This document shows positions 11,587 to 25,025 of a DNA stretch of 64,000 nucleotides, piece by piece. Position numbers and translations under genes: made by a program. Each line of letters starts with the position of its first letter. Position 1 is the first letter of the stretch. This stretch comes from Pardosa pseudoannulata. Lineage: Eukaryota > Arthropoda > Arachnida > Araneae > Lycosidae. The notes beneath the pieces are model-generated. The model saw only the letters and a program-made list of their open reading frames with translations. It did no database searches and was not told the DNA's origin. Location of the stretch: the NCBI GenBank assembly GCA_032207245.1, contig CM063510.1:45138239-45202238 (forward strand), in the 5' to 3' direction.

Positions 11587-12990
11587 GCTTCTGACATTAT
11601 TTCGTTTTTGTCGCTACCAATGGCCAGAGTTTTTCTAAAGTCTTAATTCAAAGTACAGGGAATTTTCAATCTTATATTTTTTTTTCATTATACACACCCG
11701 CACACACAAAGTACATAATACCTATAGCCTTATACATCCATAGTTTTTCATCCATACATAAATACGTGATAGGAGGTATCAGCAACGGTTAATATTATTT
11801 TGTTGTATCAAGCCTATTTTATTTACGCGCTAGTATTTTCCAGACGAATTTAAACTAAAGTAATTTGAGTAATTAGGAAAATAAAGTACTGAGAAAGGAA
11901 GTATGATGTATCCTATTATTTCTTATTATAAGGTTGATTTATAATCAGCCTCTTGAAATTTAGATGTTAAGAAAGAATTCCTAATCAGAAACACAAAGAT
12001 TTATTATAGTTGGTAAAACAGTTGCGTAAGTTACAACCATGGCGGACATCGACAATATACATATGTTGCCAACATTTGTTTTCACAAGTTAACATAAACT
12101 AAACGATTTCAATTCTTTCATCGATACACAAAAGTGAACCTTACATTATTTACAAAAATTACAGACCTTTTATAACAACAAAATAAGAAAACATAATGGG
12201 ATAATTAGTAATTTATAAATTGCCAATTTATAGTAGAAAATTCCTTACTCTAGCTTTTCAGGCAAGCTTGTTCAAACCTTCGTTTATAGCCTACATGTAC
12301 CAAAAGTAATTCCAAATTTTTAACTGCTGGTTACTACTTAGTTGGTTTTAAACTTCTTTTGTCTCCTAAAATATTTTATTAACTAGTATTTAGCCCGTCA
12401 TATGACGGGATCAGTAATTTTTTTAATTTTCCAGAATTGTAAAGTACCCTATGAGGCAGGCAAAAAAAAATGGTTTGTTTTTGGCTGAGAATAATCTGGT
12501 ACACGCTCAATAATTTGTTTATCTCCATACTCCTCTAAAGTATCCCAATACTGTGAATGCAGTTTAGAATCACGTTGAATTCATATAATCAAATCGTGTG
12601 ATTATGTATAAAAAAACAAACGAACAAACTTATTATTTTTCAGAGATATTTAACTTAAACGATAGATATGTATTATTCATTGAATTAGACTCCTAGACTT
12701 TTATGAAAAGAATTTGTTGTTAAAACCGATGATAAAATTTTCATTGCAACAAAAAATAATCGATGATTAAATTTAAAATTATTTTTAATGATACTGTGAA
12801 TGCAGTTTAGAACCACGTTGAATTCCTTTACAAAGATAATTCAAAGTTTTCTGAGCTCCGTCGGAATTATCGTTAAGTTTTACCCAATTTTTTGGCCACA
12901 GTAATTAATGGAAGTAAATGAATGAAACTATCATTTCCACTACACCCTGGAGGTAGATAGAATTTGTTATTAATACCGGTGGTAAAATTT
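11587..12990 (+). other. Intergenic, mostly featureless with repeat fragments
   Basis: This is AT-rich DNA with no gene signal. It contains a single arm of the 8357-8535 palindrome at about 12392-12490 and a short fragment of repeat family B near 12735-12790. Confidence 0.5.
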
Positions 12991-12996
12991 TCATTT

Positions 12997-13556
12997 CAAC
13001 AAAAAATAATCCATGATTAAATTTAAAATTAGCACATATGTATCTAATCTATTATTTAAGCCAAATATAAAATTATTTACGTTATATCTAAGTTCAATGA
13101 TAAAGCGTATGAAAATAATGCAGTCGATATTTAAATAATTTATAATAAGAAATGATTAAATGAGATGGTTAAAAGAATGGCGTCATAATGCTAAAAAAAA
13201 TGTTATTTTAATCTATTTATTACTTGATAAATTGATAAATTTAATCGCCTGTTCTTAACCGGGAAAAGTAAAGCTTGAAATAATGGCATTAAAGGCTCGA
13301 AAAGGGGGGAAGGGGTGGATTTTGAACTTTTAAAGACAGCAGTATTTTTCACTATGATATGAAGCATATTTATACCAATTTATTTTAGAATCGGATTGGT
13401 AGTTTAGGAGAAGATAAACTTTACTCGCTTTGAATTTTGCTAACCCTAACTCATCCAGAATCCAATAGGAATGCCTGTATTTATTCCAGGTCCAACCGCT
13501 TCATTAATTCGAGGACAGACTGACAGATAACTTAGGCAGGCTATTATTATATTGGA
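12997..13556 (+). repeat. Dispersed repeat family B, copy 2
   Basis: This is the direct-orientation relative of 8541-9069. It has one added stretch near 13440-13475 (CTAACTCATCCAGAATCC) and small indels. It is noncoding. Confidence 0.7.
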
Positions 13557-14056
13557 GATATCATTCACACGAGAATGACTGATCTATTACTGTGAATAAC
13601 CTAAGTGAATATTTACAAAGATATTTTGGAGGATATAACACACAAACTTTAGTTGAATATTCGGCATTAGGACTGACAACTCACTTTTAAAAGCTGAATA
13701 GAATATGCTCCGAAGTTAGTGTAATTAGTAGGTGAATTCTAAATTAACAATACTCATAGTGAAATTGAATCTGCTTTTCAAGCAAAGAGTACTTTTCAAA
13801 CTGCATGATGTAAATGAGTTTCTCTAAAATTTTTGTAAAAATTATGTACAGCTAAGATGTTGTGTTTGACAAGAGGAAGGATAAGAAATACTGACGTGTT
13901 AATAAAGTGTTTTCGTTATGAGGCAAAACCTGGGGTTTGAGATAAAATACACGGATTAATTCCGATATTCTCAAGAAATTAAAAAATTCGAGTAAAATAC
14001 TGCCCCTCAAGCCGCTTTTAAGATTACTTCGCTGTGCCTGTTCTGTTACTATGCGA

Positions 14057-14312
14057 ACTTAAGGCGAATGGAATAAGTAGTCCTTCTTAGTAAATACACT
14101 TGTTCATTTAATATGGGATTTCCACTCGCTAACTGAACTTCTCGCTTGATTAGTCATCAACTTCCTCTGAAAAATCTCTGCACCTGACCGCATTACTCCA
14201 AGAGGTTACGCAAACGTGGGTCTTTTTCATTTATTTTATTATTATAAAAGAGTTCCCTTTTTAATATCGTTTACAACTCACGTAATTTCCAACTACCCGC
14301 TTTTTAGGCCTG

Positions 14313-14315
<3 letters not shown>
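14057..14315 (-). mobile_element. Solo-LTR candidate, family D, copy 1
   Basis: On the minus strand this begins TGTCAGGCCTAAAAAG and ends near CGCCTTAAG. A relative at 50117-50452 has the same ends (TGTCAGGTCTAAAAAA, CGCCTTAACA) and the same CACGTAATT block, but a diverged centre. The TG start, CA end in the relative, and an AATAAA near the 3' edge fit an LTR. No target duplication was found, because a microsatellite abuts the edge. Confidence 0.45.

Positions 14316-14405
<90 letters not shown>
14313..14405 (+). repeat. (CA)n(TA)n microsatellite
   Basis: A compound dinucleotide run that starts exactly at the CA end of the LTR-like copy before it. It produces spurious Thr-His and Tyr-Ile frames. 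Confidence 0.95.
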
Positions 14406-14408
<3 letters not shown>

Positions 14409-14451
14409 TATTACACCTAAATATCTGTCTGATTGATTTAAACTATGTTTC

Positions 14452-15299
14452 TGTAACGTATCCGGTCCCTGCTTCAGGTGACACAAAGAAGAATCAGGTG
14501 TATCTTAATGAATTTATTTACACTTCTGCTATATACATCATTTCACAACTACACAAAAAAAATTTCCGATTACAGGTAAGTGATTAGTACACGTATGCCT
14601 GAGTAGAGACGGGTACCTAAACTAAAATCAGTCTCTGCCGAAATATTGGTGATTCGACGGAAGAAACAATTCGGTAGCTCTCGCGAAAGTTCACTGAAGT
14701 ACTGGTGGAATATCAAAGCACAGTTAGAGTTCCGAAGGAAAAATGCAAACAATCCTGAAGAGGATTATATTAGAAAGGAAACCCCAATGCACAGGGTATA
14801 GTTTCAATCTCACAAGAGATTTATCCCAAGACGGTATTTCGCTAAATAAAACTCTCCGGTAGAGAGACTGGTCGAGGCGACCTCTGAATTAGCTGGTTGC
14901 TAGCTAACTAACTTCTCTAAAAAACAAATCTTCTCTTGTCTCATTCTAAGGCAGGGGCCTCACTCACAATTTCATTATTGGATCACCTAGCGATGACCTC
15001 ACCTTCGAACAACTGGATTGGTTCGGGTTAAACAATCTTCATCCGCAAACCCAGGGGTCCCTTGAATTCTTAGCGGCTACATCCAAGTCTCGGTGAATCC
15101 TTTGTCGTTCCAGTAATCATATTTTTGGATGTCAGTGAAGGTTCCGGGTTGTCTGGTATATTGTTCCTCTATTATAGGGCACAACAATGTAGACATCGTG
15201 GTGCCGAGGAAAACAATTCTTTTGTATCCACACAAGTGAAGTCCACCTCTCAAAGCAAAGTTCTTTGATGTCGACACACTGCTAAATCACGCCGTTACA
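14452..15299 (-). mobile_element. Solo-LTR candidate, about 848 bp
   Basis: The stretch is bounded by TGTAACG and CGTTACA, the inverted ends common in Gypsy-type LTRs. The minus strand has an AATAAA near 14515-14510, about 60 bp before its 3' end, as expected for R/U5. Composition is richer in GC than the neighbouring DNA. Flanks TTTC and CTTC agree at three of four bases. No retroelement protein is present nearby. Confidence 0.5.
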
Positions 15300-15816
15300 C
15301 TTCCAATTCTCCTTTATCCTTCCAAAATTCTCCTTTTACCCTTTCTCATTCTTTCATACCTAATTTTACAGCTGAAGTGTGTTATATTTAAAGGCGTGTT
15401 CACCGACTTCAATTCTTTTTACCCAACTCCTAAAACTAATGCTAGAACGAATGCTAATTTTCTATCCACTGCCTATATTTTCAAGCTGGCTTAAATGATT
15501 AAAGTAACACTGAGTATTCTTTTGTTCTCTTGCGAAAAAAAAATCACGTAATCACTCGCTGTTGGGATCGAAATTTATAACAGAAGTGTGCATTCATGAT
15601 CATTCGATGGTAAGCTCTTGTCTTGTAAAGACTTTCATTTTCAGCTTCGATAAAAGTAGTTCCACAACGTTGGACTTCGCAGTTTTATTTTAATGAATCC
15701 AAGACTACAAATCACTTAGGTTCTCTCATTGCCCAGAGAGCCCGGGCAATCCAAAATAATAGGAGCTAAAATTTTAAAAAAACTCTGTAAAAGTTGAGAA
15801 ATAATTTCGCCCCTTT

Positions 15817-15872
<56 letters not shown>

Positions 15873-15893
15873 ATGTATATATATATATATATA
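15817..15893 (+). repeat. (CA)n(TA)n microsatellite
   Basis: A compound dinucleotide run interrupted by TGTGTATG near 15867. Confidence 0.95.
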
Positions 15894-15918
15894 TAACTTC
15901 CACATATTTTTAAAATAT

Positions 15919-16237
15919 TGTAGTCATCCCTGTAAACCAATTATTAAATGTAGTAGCCAAGTAGATTGATGCAGACGTTCACTTACAAAAATATCTTTTA
16001 TTTAGAACACAAGATGACACTAAACACACAAATCCCCGTAGGGAAAAAGAACACAAAACACAAAGTATTTCTTATATATTTGATTATATTGTTTACATCA
16101 CAATCTTAACGAAAAAAACTAAATAATCTGTGTGCCGGCCCTTTTATTAACTATTGGAAGTAATGATGTCATTCCGGTAACCAATCCCGTCCCTTTAATT
16201 ACTTCTAGTTTATTCTAGAAGATATAGTACCCCTACA
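15919..16237 (-). mobile_element. Short LTR candidate
   Basis: 319 bp bounded by TGTAG and CTACA with more GC than its surroundings. The minus strand has an AATAAA about 80 bp before its end. No matching target duplication was found, so this is weak. Confidence 0.3.
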
Positions 16238-16416
16238 ATGCGCGGGAAAAATTAATCAACGGGGCTGCGACCCTAAATTCAAGGTGCCAGGAAATGAGTG
16301 TTCGCCGCCATTATTATGAAAACTGTTCCTTAGAATTTATCAATAGGAAATCTCGATTTTCAATGAAAAACAGAAAACATTTAAGTTAGGATTTTACTTT
16401 TATAGAATTTTATGAT

Positions 16417-16520
<104 letters not shown>

Positions 16521-16587
16521 CTTAGTTTTCACATATGTAGAAAACAATTTTTCACGGAGATAAGTACTTCTATATTATATTAAAATA

Positions 16588-17857
16588 TTGGGATGGCAAC
16601 TAAGTCATTGCCGATTTCAAATAAGAAGGAAAATTCAGAATTTTTGTTAAAAAATATAACTTTATTCAATTAGATATTGCCCGTTCTTGTCGATGACCTT
16701 TTCCCATCGTTCTGGAAGTGTAAAAATTTCCCGTTCGTAAAATATCTGGTCTTTGCTATTAAAAAACTGAATTAGGTGTGATCTGACATCATCCGCGTTA
16801 TTAAAAATTTTACCATTAGAGTTTTGCATGGAACGAAACAAATGGTAATCCGAAGACGCAAGATCAGGGCTATATGGTGGGTGGGACAAAACATCCCAAC
16901 CCAGTTCCAATAATTTTTGCCGAATGACCAAAGATATGTGGGACCTTGCGTTATCATGATGGAAAACAACACCCTTCCGATTTGACAATACCGGCCGCTT
17001 TTGTTCAATTGCATCGTTCAGTTTGTCGAGTTGTTCAACATACACATTTGAATTGATCGTTTGGTTCTGTGGCATGAGTTCAAAATACAAAATTCCTTTG
17101 TAATTCCACCAGACTGACAGCATAATCTTTTTTTGGCGAAACTCTGCTTTTGATGTTTGGGCTGGTTATTTTTGCTTCACCCACGATCTCTTGCGAGTAA
17201 AATTTTTATAAACTATCCACTTTTCGTCGCCAGTAACTAGGTTTTTCTAAAATGGATAATTTTCATTGCGTTTCAGAAGCGAGTCACAGATGCTAATTCG
17301 TTGAGTCAAATGAATTTCCTTTGGCTGGTGAGGGATCCATAAATCAAGTTTCTGACCAAGGATTTTTAATTTTTTTTTTCAATGCATGTATACGATACAT
17401 TGAGCTTCTCTGTAATGTCTCGTGTTGTACTGTGACGATCTGAATCGATAACTGCCTTGATATGGGTTTCATCCACTTCGACTGGGCGGCCAGATCATTG
17501 TGCATTTTTCAGTGAAAAATCACCAGAACGAAATCTTTCAAACAAATTTCGACACTGCTTTTCTTTTAAGGCTTCATCTCCGTATACGGCACATAACTTC
17601 TTTTGTGCTTGCGATGCGTTCTTGCCTTTTCGGAAGTAATACAATAAAATGTGTCGGAAGTCCTGTTTTTCCATTTTTAAACTGGAATAAAAACAAAACT
17701 AAAGAACTGATCGATATAATTTTTTACTAATTAAAAGTAGAAGTCCACACAGTAAGAAAAAAATATAGGTTAGATGCTCTGACCACGTTAACAAAACAAA
17801 AGAAAGTGTAGAGTGAATCTATCGACAAAAGCGGCAATGACTTAGTTGCCAACCCAA
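16588..17857 (-). mobile_element. Mariner element, mellifera-like, 1270 bp
   Basis: The left end TTGGGATGGCAACTAAGTCA and the inverted right end TTGGGTTGGCAACTAAGTCA differ at one base over at least 27 positions (through ATTGCCG). A TA dinucleotide lies immediately outside each end (16586-16587 and 17858-17859), the Tc1/mariner target duplication. The length matches the roughly 1.3 kb expected, and the ends resemble those of the honeybee mellifera subfamily. Near-identical ends with a damaged transposase indicate a fairly recent but now inactive copy. Confidence 0.92.
16662..17674 (-). pseudogene. Mariner transposase, DD34D, disrupted
   Basis: The minus strand reads as a mariner transposase from an ATG at 17674 (MEKQDFRHILLYYF...) to a TAA at 16664-16662. 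The N-terminal helix-turn-helix region, the first catalytic Asp in TGDEKWI, the second in HHDNARSH and the third in YSPDLASSDYHLF are all recognisable, with 34 residues between the last two Asp, which is canonical for mariner. Lesions are a TGA at 17497-17495, a frameshift at the homopolymer around 17363-17380, a TAG at 17249-17247 and a TAA at 17168-17166. The last 153 codons are intact, so the catalytic C-terminal half is readable but the enzyme cannot be made. Confidence 0.93.
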
Positions 17858-17859
17858 TA

Positions 17860-19337
<1,478 letters not shown>

Positions 19338-19637
19338 GGAATTGGACACAAAATGCAACAGTGTCATATGATGGCACCTTTAAATGATATATCATTACAA
19401 AAAATAATAAACTGTTATTTTAAATTTAAAGATATTTATTTTTATATTATAAAAGAAGGGGAGAAAGTTTATCATAAAGCAATTTACGTAATAAGTAATG
19501 ATCAAAAATAATGTCTATAATTATTATATTAGCAACTAAAATGGAAGCAACCAGTTATGTGTTTGATTAGACTAACAGGGTCATTAATTACATAAGTACT
19601 ACTATAAAAGCATTTAAATGCTCACTGCTATTATTTC

Positions 19638-19639
<2 letters not shown>

Positions 19640-19687
<48 letters not shown>
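19640..19687 (+). repeat. (TA)n microsatellite
   Basis: A simple dinucleotide run. Confidence 0.95.
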
Positions 19688-19689
<2 letters not shown>

Positions 19690-19821
19690 CCAAAAGTAAA
19701 AAAAACTCTTAGAAATAATATGCTAGTTCTTAAATAGCCCCTGTTCAAAAAATAAATGTAAACATTGTTAAAATGATTTCTTCCGAAAGTTCCCCAAAAT
19801 TCCGGGTTTTTTACGTCTCTA

Positions 19822-19912
19822 GAGGACACATCGAGGACTGGCCTACCACTTCAGAGGAATCTTTTAGGAACTTGGAGGACATGGTGACTACGAACCTATT
19901 TTACGTACAACA
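19822..19912 (-). repeat. SINE family 2 fragment (internal and 3' part)
   Basis: Its reverse complement contains ATGTCCTCCAAGTTC and GGTGGCAGGCCA-like words that match the body of the SINE at 22341-22689. The tRNA-like head is absent. The fragment is about 90 bp. Confidence 0.6.
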
Positions 19913-20112
19913 GCTGCCATTAATGAACACGTTGAATCTCTAACCTTTATCCCATAATGCTCCAGTTATGCGAACTATGAATTTGCCGAAAGAGCTACTG
20001 TGGCTCTCCAAATTTTAATATTTTTAACTTCAGTTTGAATACTGTTTTTTGTAAATATTTATATATGAATTTGAATATGTTAGTAACTTAATATTGAATT
20101 TAATCGGGCAAT

Positions 20113-20656
20113 TGTAAACGCCGAGCGGTCGCGCTGTTTCTATTTCCGATGTCCGTCACACCCTAGTCATTTTGGATATGACTTCACATGGGTCCCTTGC
20201 AATGAAGCAGCTATGGAGACTAAATAACCAGCCGTTGATGATTAAAACTTAACAACTGATCATTTATTTAACAAAAAAAAATAAATAAAAATAAACTCAA
20301 TGCAGATGTAACCCATCCAGAGAGGAGATCACTATTAGATCAACCTGCTCATCTCAAAAGTTCAGTCGGGAATTCTTTTCGCTTCTTCCTTCCCCAAACA
20401 GGAAACCTTGGTTTTAGGGAAGATTGACACCACCTCTTTGACCCTTGTCCTTGGGATAGCCGAAACGCCCTTTGTCGCCCAGCCGACTCGGTCACACAAA
20501 GTACAATTTCTTTTCTCTGTCGGTGCGTTGACAAAAACTGCACACTTGACACCTCTAATCGTTCGTGCGTCAAAAAGACCATTACTGGTACGTTTTCAAT
20601 TGTTCAAATGAACAAAAGTTCGCCCACCACCGACAGAGACGGACGCGACTCTTACA
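20113..20656 (-). mobile_element. Solo-LTR candidate with likely 5-bp target duplication
   Basis: 544 bp bounded by TGTAAAC and CTTACA, flanked by GCAAT and GTAAT (four of five bases agree). The interior is GC-rich relative to its surroundings, and the minus strand has an AATAAA near 20267. Open frames inside it (67 and 77 codons, opposite strands) lack any domain. No gag, pol or second LTR is in the window. Confidence 0.5.
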
Positions 20657-20861
20657 GTAATATTTTTAAAATTTTTAAAATGAAAGTAAAAATAGAAAGT
20701 GTAAATAATCAATATTTTAGCCATCTTAAAAGACCAGATAATCAACCAGATAATTAATTTATTATGCAGATATACAAGGAATTCACATAGGAGAGATCAG
20801 AATTTAGAACGTAAAATTAAGCACAACTATGTAAGAGCATAAATTGTGACGAAGCTACTTT

Positions 20862-20962
20862 GCGTGCCCCAGCAACACGGTGAATTTTTGGCCTGCTTTT
20901 GCCTCGATCCCACCAACCTCCGACTCCTTTGCCGACTGAGCTATTGCGGATCATGTGTACAA
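20862..20962 (-). repeat. SINE family 2 fragment with tRNA-like head
   Basis: The reverse complement contains GCAATAGCTCAGTCGGCAAAG (A-box region of a tRNA-like promoter), followed by GGTGGGATCGAGGC and CTGGGGCACGCAAA, matching GTAGCTCAGTCGGCAAAG and CTGGGGCACGTAAA in the copy at 22341. Confidence 0.65.
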
Positions 20963-21120
20963 AATGAGAATGTTCTTCATACGACCATGCACATCTCTAC
21001 TTAATCAATGCCACAATGACCACAACTCGTGAAATCTTTCAGTCTGGAGACCATCTGCTCATAGCTTTGACAGTTAGGAAAAAGGAGAAGACAACGTTGT
21101 CTGGGGAGGAGCGGATCAGG

Positions 21121-21669
21121 ACACAGGCGCCTGGAACCTGGTATTCCACTCGGCCTGTGATTGGCTGGTAAGTACATTGGCAGCGTTTTCTAAAATTGGC
21201 GAAATATCTTGGCGATGCTTTCCACGATTGATTTTTTATCCATTGATTTAGATTGGCTTCTTATTTATTTATTTATTTCTATTTATCCGTCGTTTATTCC
21301 TTTATTTAGAAAAATTTGGAACGTACAAAGAATGGAAATTGAAAGTTCTAATTGTAAATATTGCAGCTCTTTGTTTAATTCGGAAAGTATTTAACAAAGC
21401 ATGTAAAAGTTTCTCATTTCGGTAAACTATAATTAATATAATTTGTAACTTTAATTAAATATCAGTAAGCCGTTAATTAAGTATATACTCACCCCCTCCC
21501 TTTGAACAAAAATTCTATGCATGATGCTGTCTCTTTCTGATTGTGGGAATAATACACAAATTCATAGAAAGCGTCGCCAAGATATTTCGTCAATTTTAGA
21601 AATCACTGCCAATGTACTTACCAGCCAATCACAGGCCGAGTGGAATCCCTGGTTCCAGGTGCCTGTATC
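21121..21669 (+). mobile_element. Foldback element, two 106-bp inverted arms
   Basis: The left arm 21121-21226 (ACAGGCGCCTGGAACC ... TCTTGGCGATGCTTTC) is the inverted complement of 21565-21669, with about 10 mismatches. The loop of about 340 bp is AT-rich and noncoding. This is a foldback or large-TIR MITE. No target duplication was resolved. Confidence 0.85.
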
Positions 21670-22340
21670 AGGACAGCCACTCAGCTACTAAGGTTTCGTG
21701 GGAAAATTACTTAGTTTACTAACGCCATCTATTCACTAATATATAAACTAAAACTATTCAAATAATTTTTTGTTACATGAATTGTAAATTTTCATTAACA
21801 TTTTTGTCTGTTTTTGTTTTAAGTTTTTCATATTAAGTTTTGCCATAAAATGAGCTTGGGTAGTTTTTCTATCATTTCTAAAATTTTATTAGCATTTTTG
21901 ACAATTTTTATAATTAATTTTCTATTTGTTTGTTATTTTTAATTTTTTAATTGTCAGTTATTTTATTATAATCTTTTTTATTTTTTAAGTTTTTAAAATT
22001 AATTTTTCCAATTATAAACTGTATACCTCATGTTGTCCCTAATGGGCAGTAAACAGCCTGATTTTTAAAGATGAAAAAAATTGTTTTGGAAAAATGTTAC
22101 TCGATATAATAATTTAGAAATTTACATTTTCCTATCAAAGAATATTCATATTCTTAAATTTTACAATTCCTCCCAAAAATATACAGCAATATTGAATAAT
22201 TATATCACTTAGTAAATTAAATTTGATGTTGAAAATCATCCAGATTAAAAAAGGCAGACATTTTTTTTATCAGCTCCGAAAACGCATCACCACACAATTA
22301 CTTTTTAACCGCTTTTAATGAAGAGTAAAACTTGAAATAG

Positions 22341-22689
22341 ATAACTGCGGTAGCTCAGTCGGCAAAGCCAACTCTCTCTAATTGGAGGGTTGTGGGTTGT
22401 GGGTTGGGAGCCGGAGGCTACCTAAAATCTGCCATATTCGTTAAAGGTGACTGGGGCACGTAAAATATGTTCACTATCACAATGTCCTCCAAGTTCTTAA
22501 TCAATACCTCTGGGGGTGGCAGGCCAAGCATATGGGTCTTCTGCTTGATCAATGCTTCTAAATTATGAGGACCCAAGTCGTACTTTCACCCTAGCGGTAC
22601 TCGTTAAAACGAAAGTCCTGTGCCTTAATAAGAGTAGTGTATGGCTTAATTGTGCTTGGTTTGACCAAGTGGCATCGACAACAACACTT
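22341..22689 (+). repeat. tRNA-derived SINE, family 2, near full length
   Basis: The head CTGCGGTAGCTCAGTCGGCA resembles a tRNA A-box. The following stem-like GGAGGGTTGTGGGTT replaces a B-box, which looks degenerate (GGTTGGGAGCC). The body continues through CTGGGGCACGTAAA and ATGTCCTCCAAGTTC. Parts of it recur inverted at 20862-20962 and 19822-19912. It joins directly to repeat family C at 22690, so the two may be one composite element. Confidence 0.7.
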
Positions 22690-23078
22690 GGATTTGTCCA
22701 TAGGTGTAATGTAGCTTTAATACTTAAAGAGAAATAATTATTTAATATTTTTCTACACTTTTGGAAGACAAAAAAATTTAAGATTATGAGTATTCTTCGA
22801 CAGAAAAAAATAAGCTTCTAAATTATTTTATTCAGTGATAATCGGTAATTTTTTTCATACTTAAATCAGGCTATTTATTGTCCATTATAATAAATTGACA
22901 ACAAACATAACTCCTTGAGCTATGCCATTCCTTGCAAATTCCTTGTTAAATAGATTTTGACATTGATCGATAGAAGTGGACGATTTGTAGCTGAATAACA
23001 TATGGCTAAATGGGTTCGAGGGAGGAAGTGTATTCTACCTGCAATGCAGATTTATATAGGAAAGACATTACAGAAACT
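22690..23078 (+). repeat. Dispersed repeat family C, copy 2
   Basis: Direct-orientation relative of 9934-10330. An open frame of 62 codons (23002-23190) begins inside it but has no recognisable domain. Confidence 0.75.
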
Positions 23079-23079
23079 G

Positions 23080-24053
23080 GATACTGCTGAAAGACAAAAT
23101 TGGCCAGGAAGGAAGATAAAGGGTCACATTATAGGTTGGGGTGCGCATAGGATTCATTCATTAGGAACAAAACTGATTTACCCAAAATAAGCAACCTTGT
23201 CTTGAATCGATCTTTTTGTCTTTGAAGAGGGAATAGCACATCTGGTCGGCATAAGTATAATAACGTAAAGCTCTATAATTCTTGAAATCGTTTGAAAGAC
23301 TGGGCTAGGTATTTTAACTAAGTTATTAAATAAGTGTCATATAATCTAAGGTATAATTCAAAAGTTCTAAGCATAAAAATAAATACAAATCCAAGCGTAT
23401 CTCACAGCTGTAGTTCATTATCGGCTTAGGGAACGATTAATATAATAAAACTTTAAATCACAGATTTAACTAGAGAGAAGGGGCAGGGAGTCCAATACAA
23501 CAACGACGGTACCGGTTCAGCTAAACTATCATTAATGTAAGTGACAGAGTAGTTGCACATTGAAAAGATACTGGCAGCCTTCGATTATTTCAGATTTCAA
23601 ATTAGACACATATTTAAAATTTTTCCATTGAGTGCCGCTGAATTTACAAACGTACGAAAAAAACACAACTTTTTAATACTTTCCCCTTTACTTTTAATGT
23701 ATTTTGTTTTAATTTTTGTGTATCTATACATGAGTATAAAATTTATACTTTAAGGGAGGGGGAATGAAAAAAACAGGATGATTTGAATTAATGAGATCCT
23801 TTAATAATGGGTCTTTGAAGTCCTTAACTAGGAGACCAAATAAGAGGGTACTCAGCAAGGCGGGACGTTACTAGGAAAGGTAAAATTCCTGTACACACAT
23901 TCATAGATTTTTTATGGGTGCCTGTGAGCTGAAAGCTCTTCAACCAAAGTAATGGAATTAGCCTGTAAGGAACGATTGTACTTTGTGACTGATAAATTAA
24001 AATCAGAACTTTTAAAATAGTTAAAATTTAATGGCAAAATTCCTATCTTTGAT

Positions 24054-24057
<4 letters not shown>
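23080..24057 (+). other. Intergenic, nothing recognised
   Basis: No coding, RNA or repeat structure was recognised here. There is a slightly GC-richer patch at 23470-23540 and another at 23755-23900, without definable ends. Confidence 0.45.

Positions 24058-24143
<86 letters not shown>
24058..24143 (+). repeat. (TA)n microsatellite
   Basis: About 43 TA units. Confidence 0.95.
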
Positions 24144-24145
<2 letters not shown>

Positions 24146-25025
24146 AAAATTCGCACTAAACATGATTTTCTTCAGCGAGAGAAAAATGCTTATATATTAA
24201 AATTGTCAGCAGTTAATTTGTATATGTTAAAGTGTAATTTCTTTTCAAAATTGTTGATTTAAAATTAATTGTTGAGAAAATTAATTTGTATATATTTCTA
24301 GAAACAGGTCTAATATAATGGAAAGTACTATATTCTGTTTAGTTTTACTGGGATTTTATTTTTAAGACATTCAGTGTACACACTAAACTTGTGTCAACAA
24401 ATATCTTCCAGATTATACCTTCTTTTGAAGTTACTATTATTTTATAAATACTTTTCAATCAGTGAAGAAATCTCGCGTAGAATGGTATTAGAAATGTACT
24501 TCCATTCTCTAACCTTGTATTACCACAAAAGTTCATTTTGTTATCAAAAGGACTTTTTCAAAGCTTGATCTACTTTCATTATACTCCATGATTATTAGAA
24601 ATCTAAACAGTGATTGAATCACTGTTTTTTCTTTGCTGTTTGTATATTTCAATCTTTGTATATTTCAAATGGGGTGTAAATGAGTGATAAGTTTGGAACC
24701 ACAACTTATATTAGTGATTCTTAAAAAAGAAATTGTTAAAATTTTTGTCCTTGTTAAGACATTAAATTTTTTGCTTTTGTGTTTCTCCAAAATAAAATAA
24801 TAATAATAATAAATATTTTTGCTATTGCATGAACTTAATTATTTACAATTCAAATTATGTTGTTTGAAAAATTATGATAATCACAATATATTTAATATTG
24901 TTTAATCATAGTTTTGTTTGACATTCGTCACGCTTAATAAGTTTTATTTATTCTTTAAAAATTTGATTTTTATGAAGCTTATTTTTGTAAGACATTGTCA
25001 CTGACCTTCACATAAATTTCAAATT
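24144..25025 (+). promoter_or_regulatory. Upstream region of the sulfatase gene
   Basis: This is the presumed promoter and 5' UTR of the sulfatase gene, by position only. It is AT-rich, and no TATA box or initiator could be chosen with confidence. In frame with the coding ATG, a TGA lies eight codons upstream (25002-25004), supporting 25026 as the start. Confidence 0.3.
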
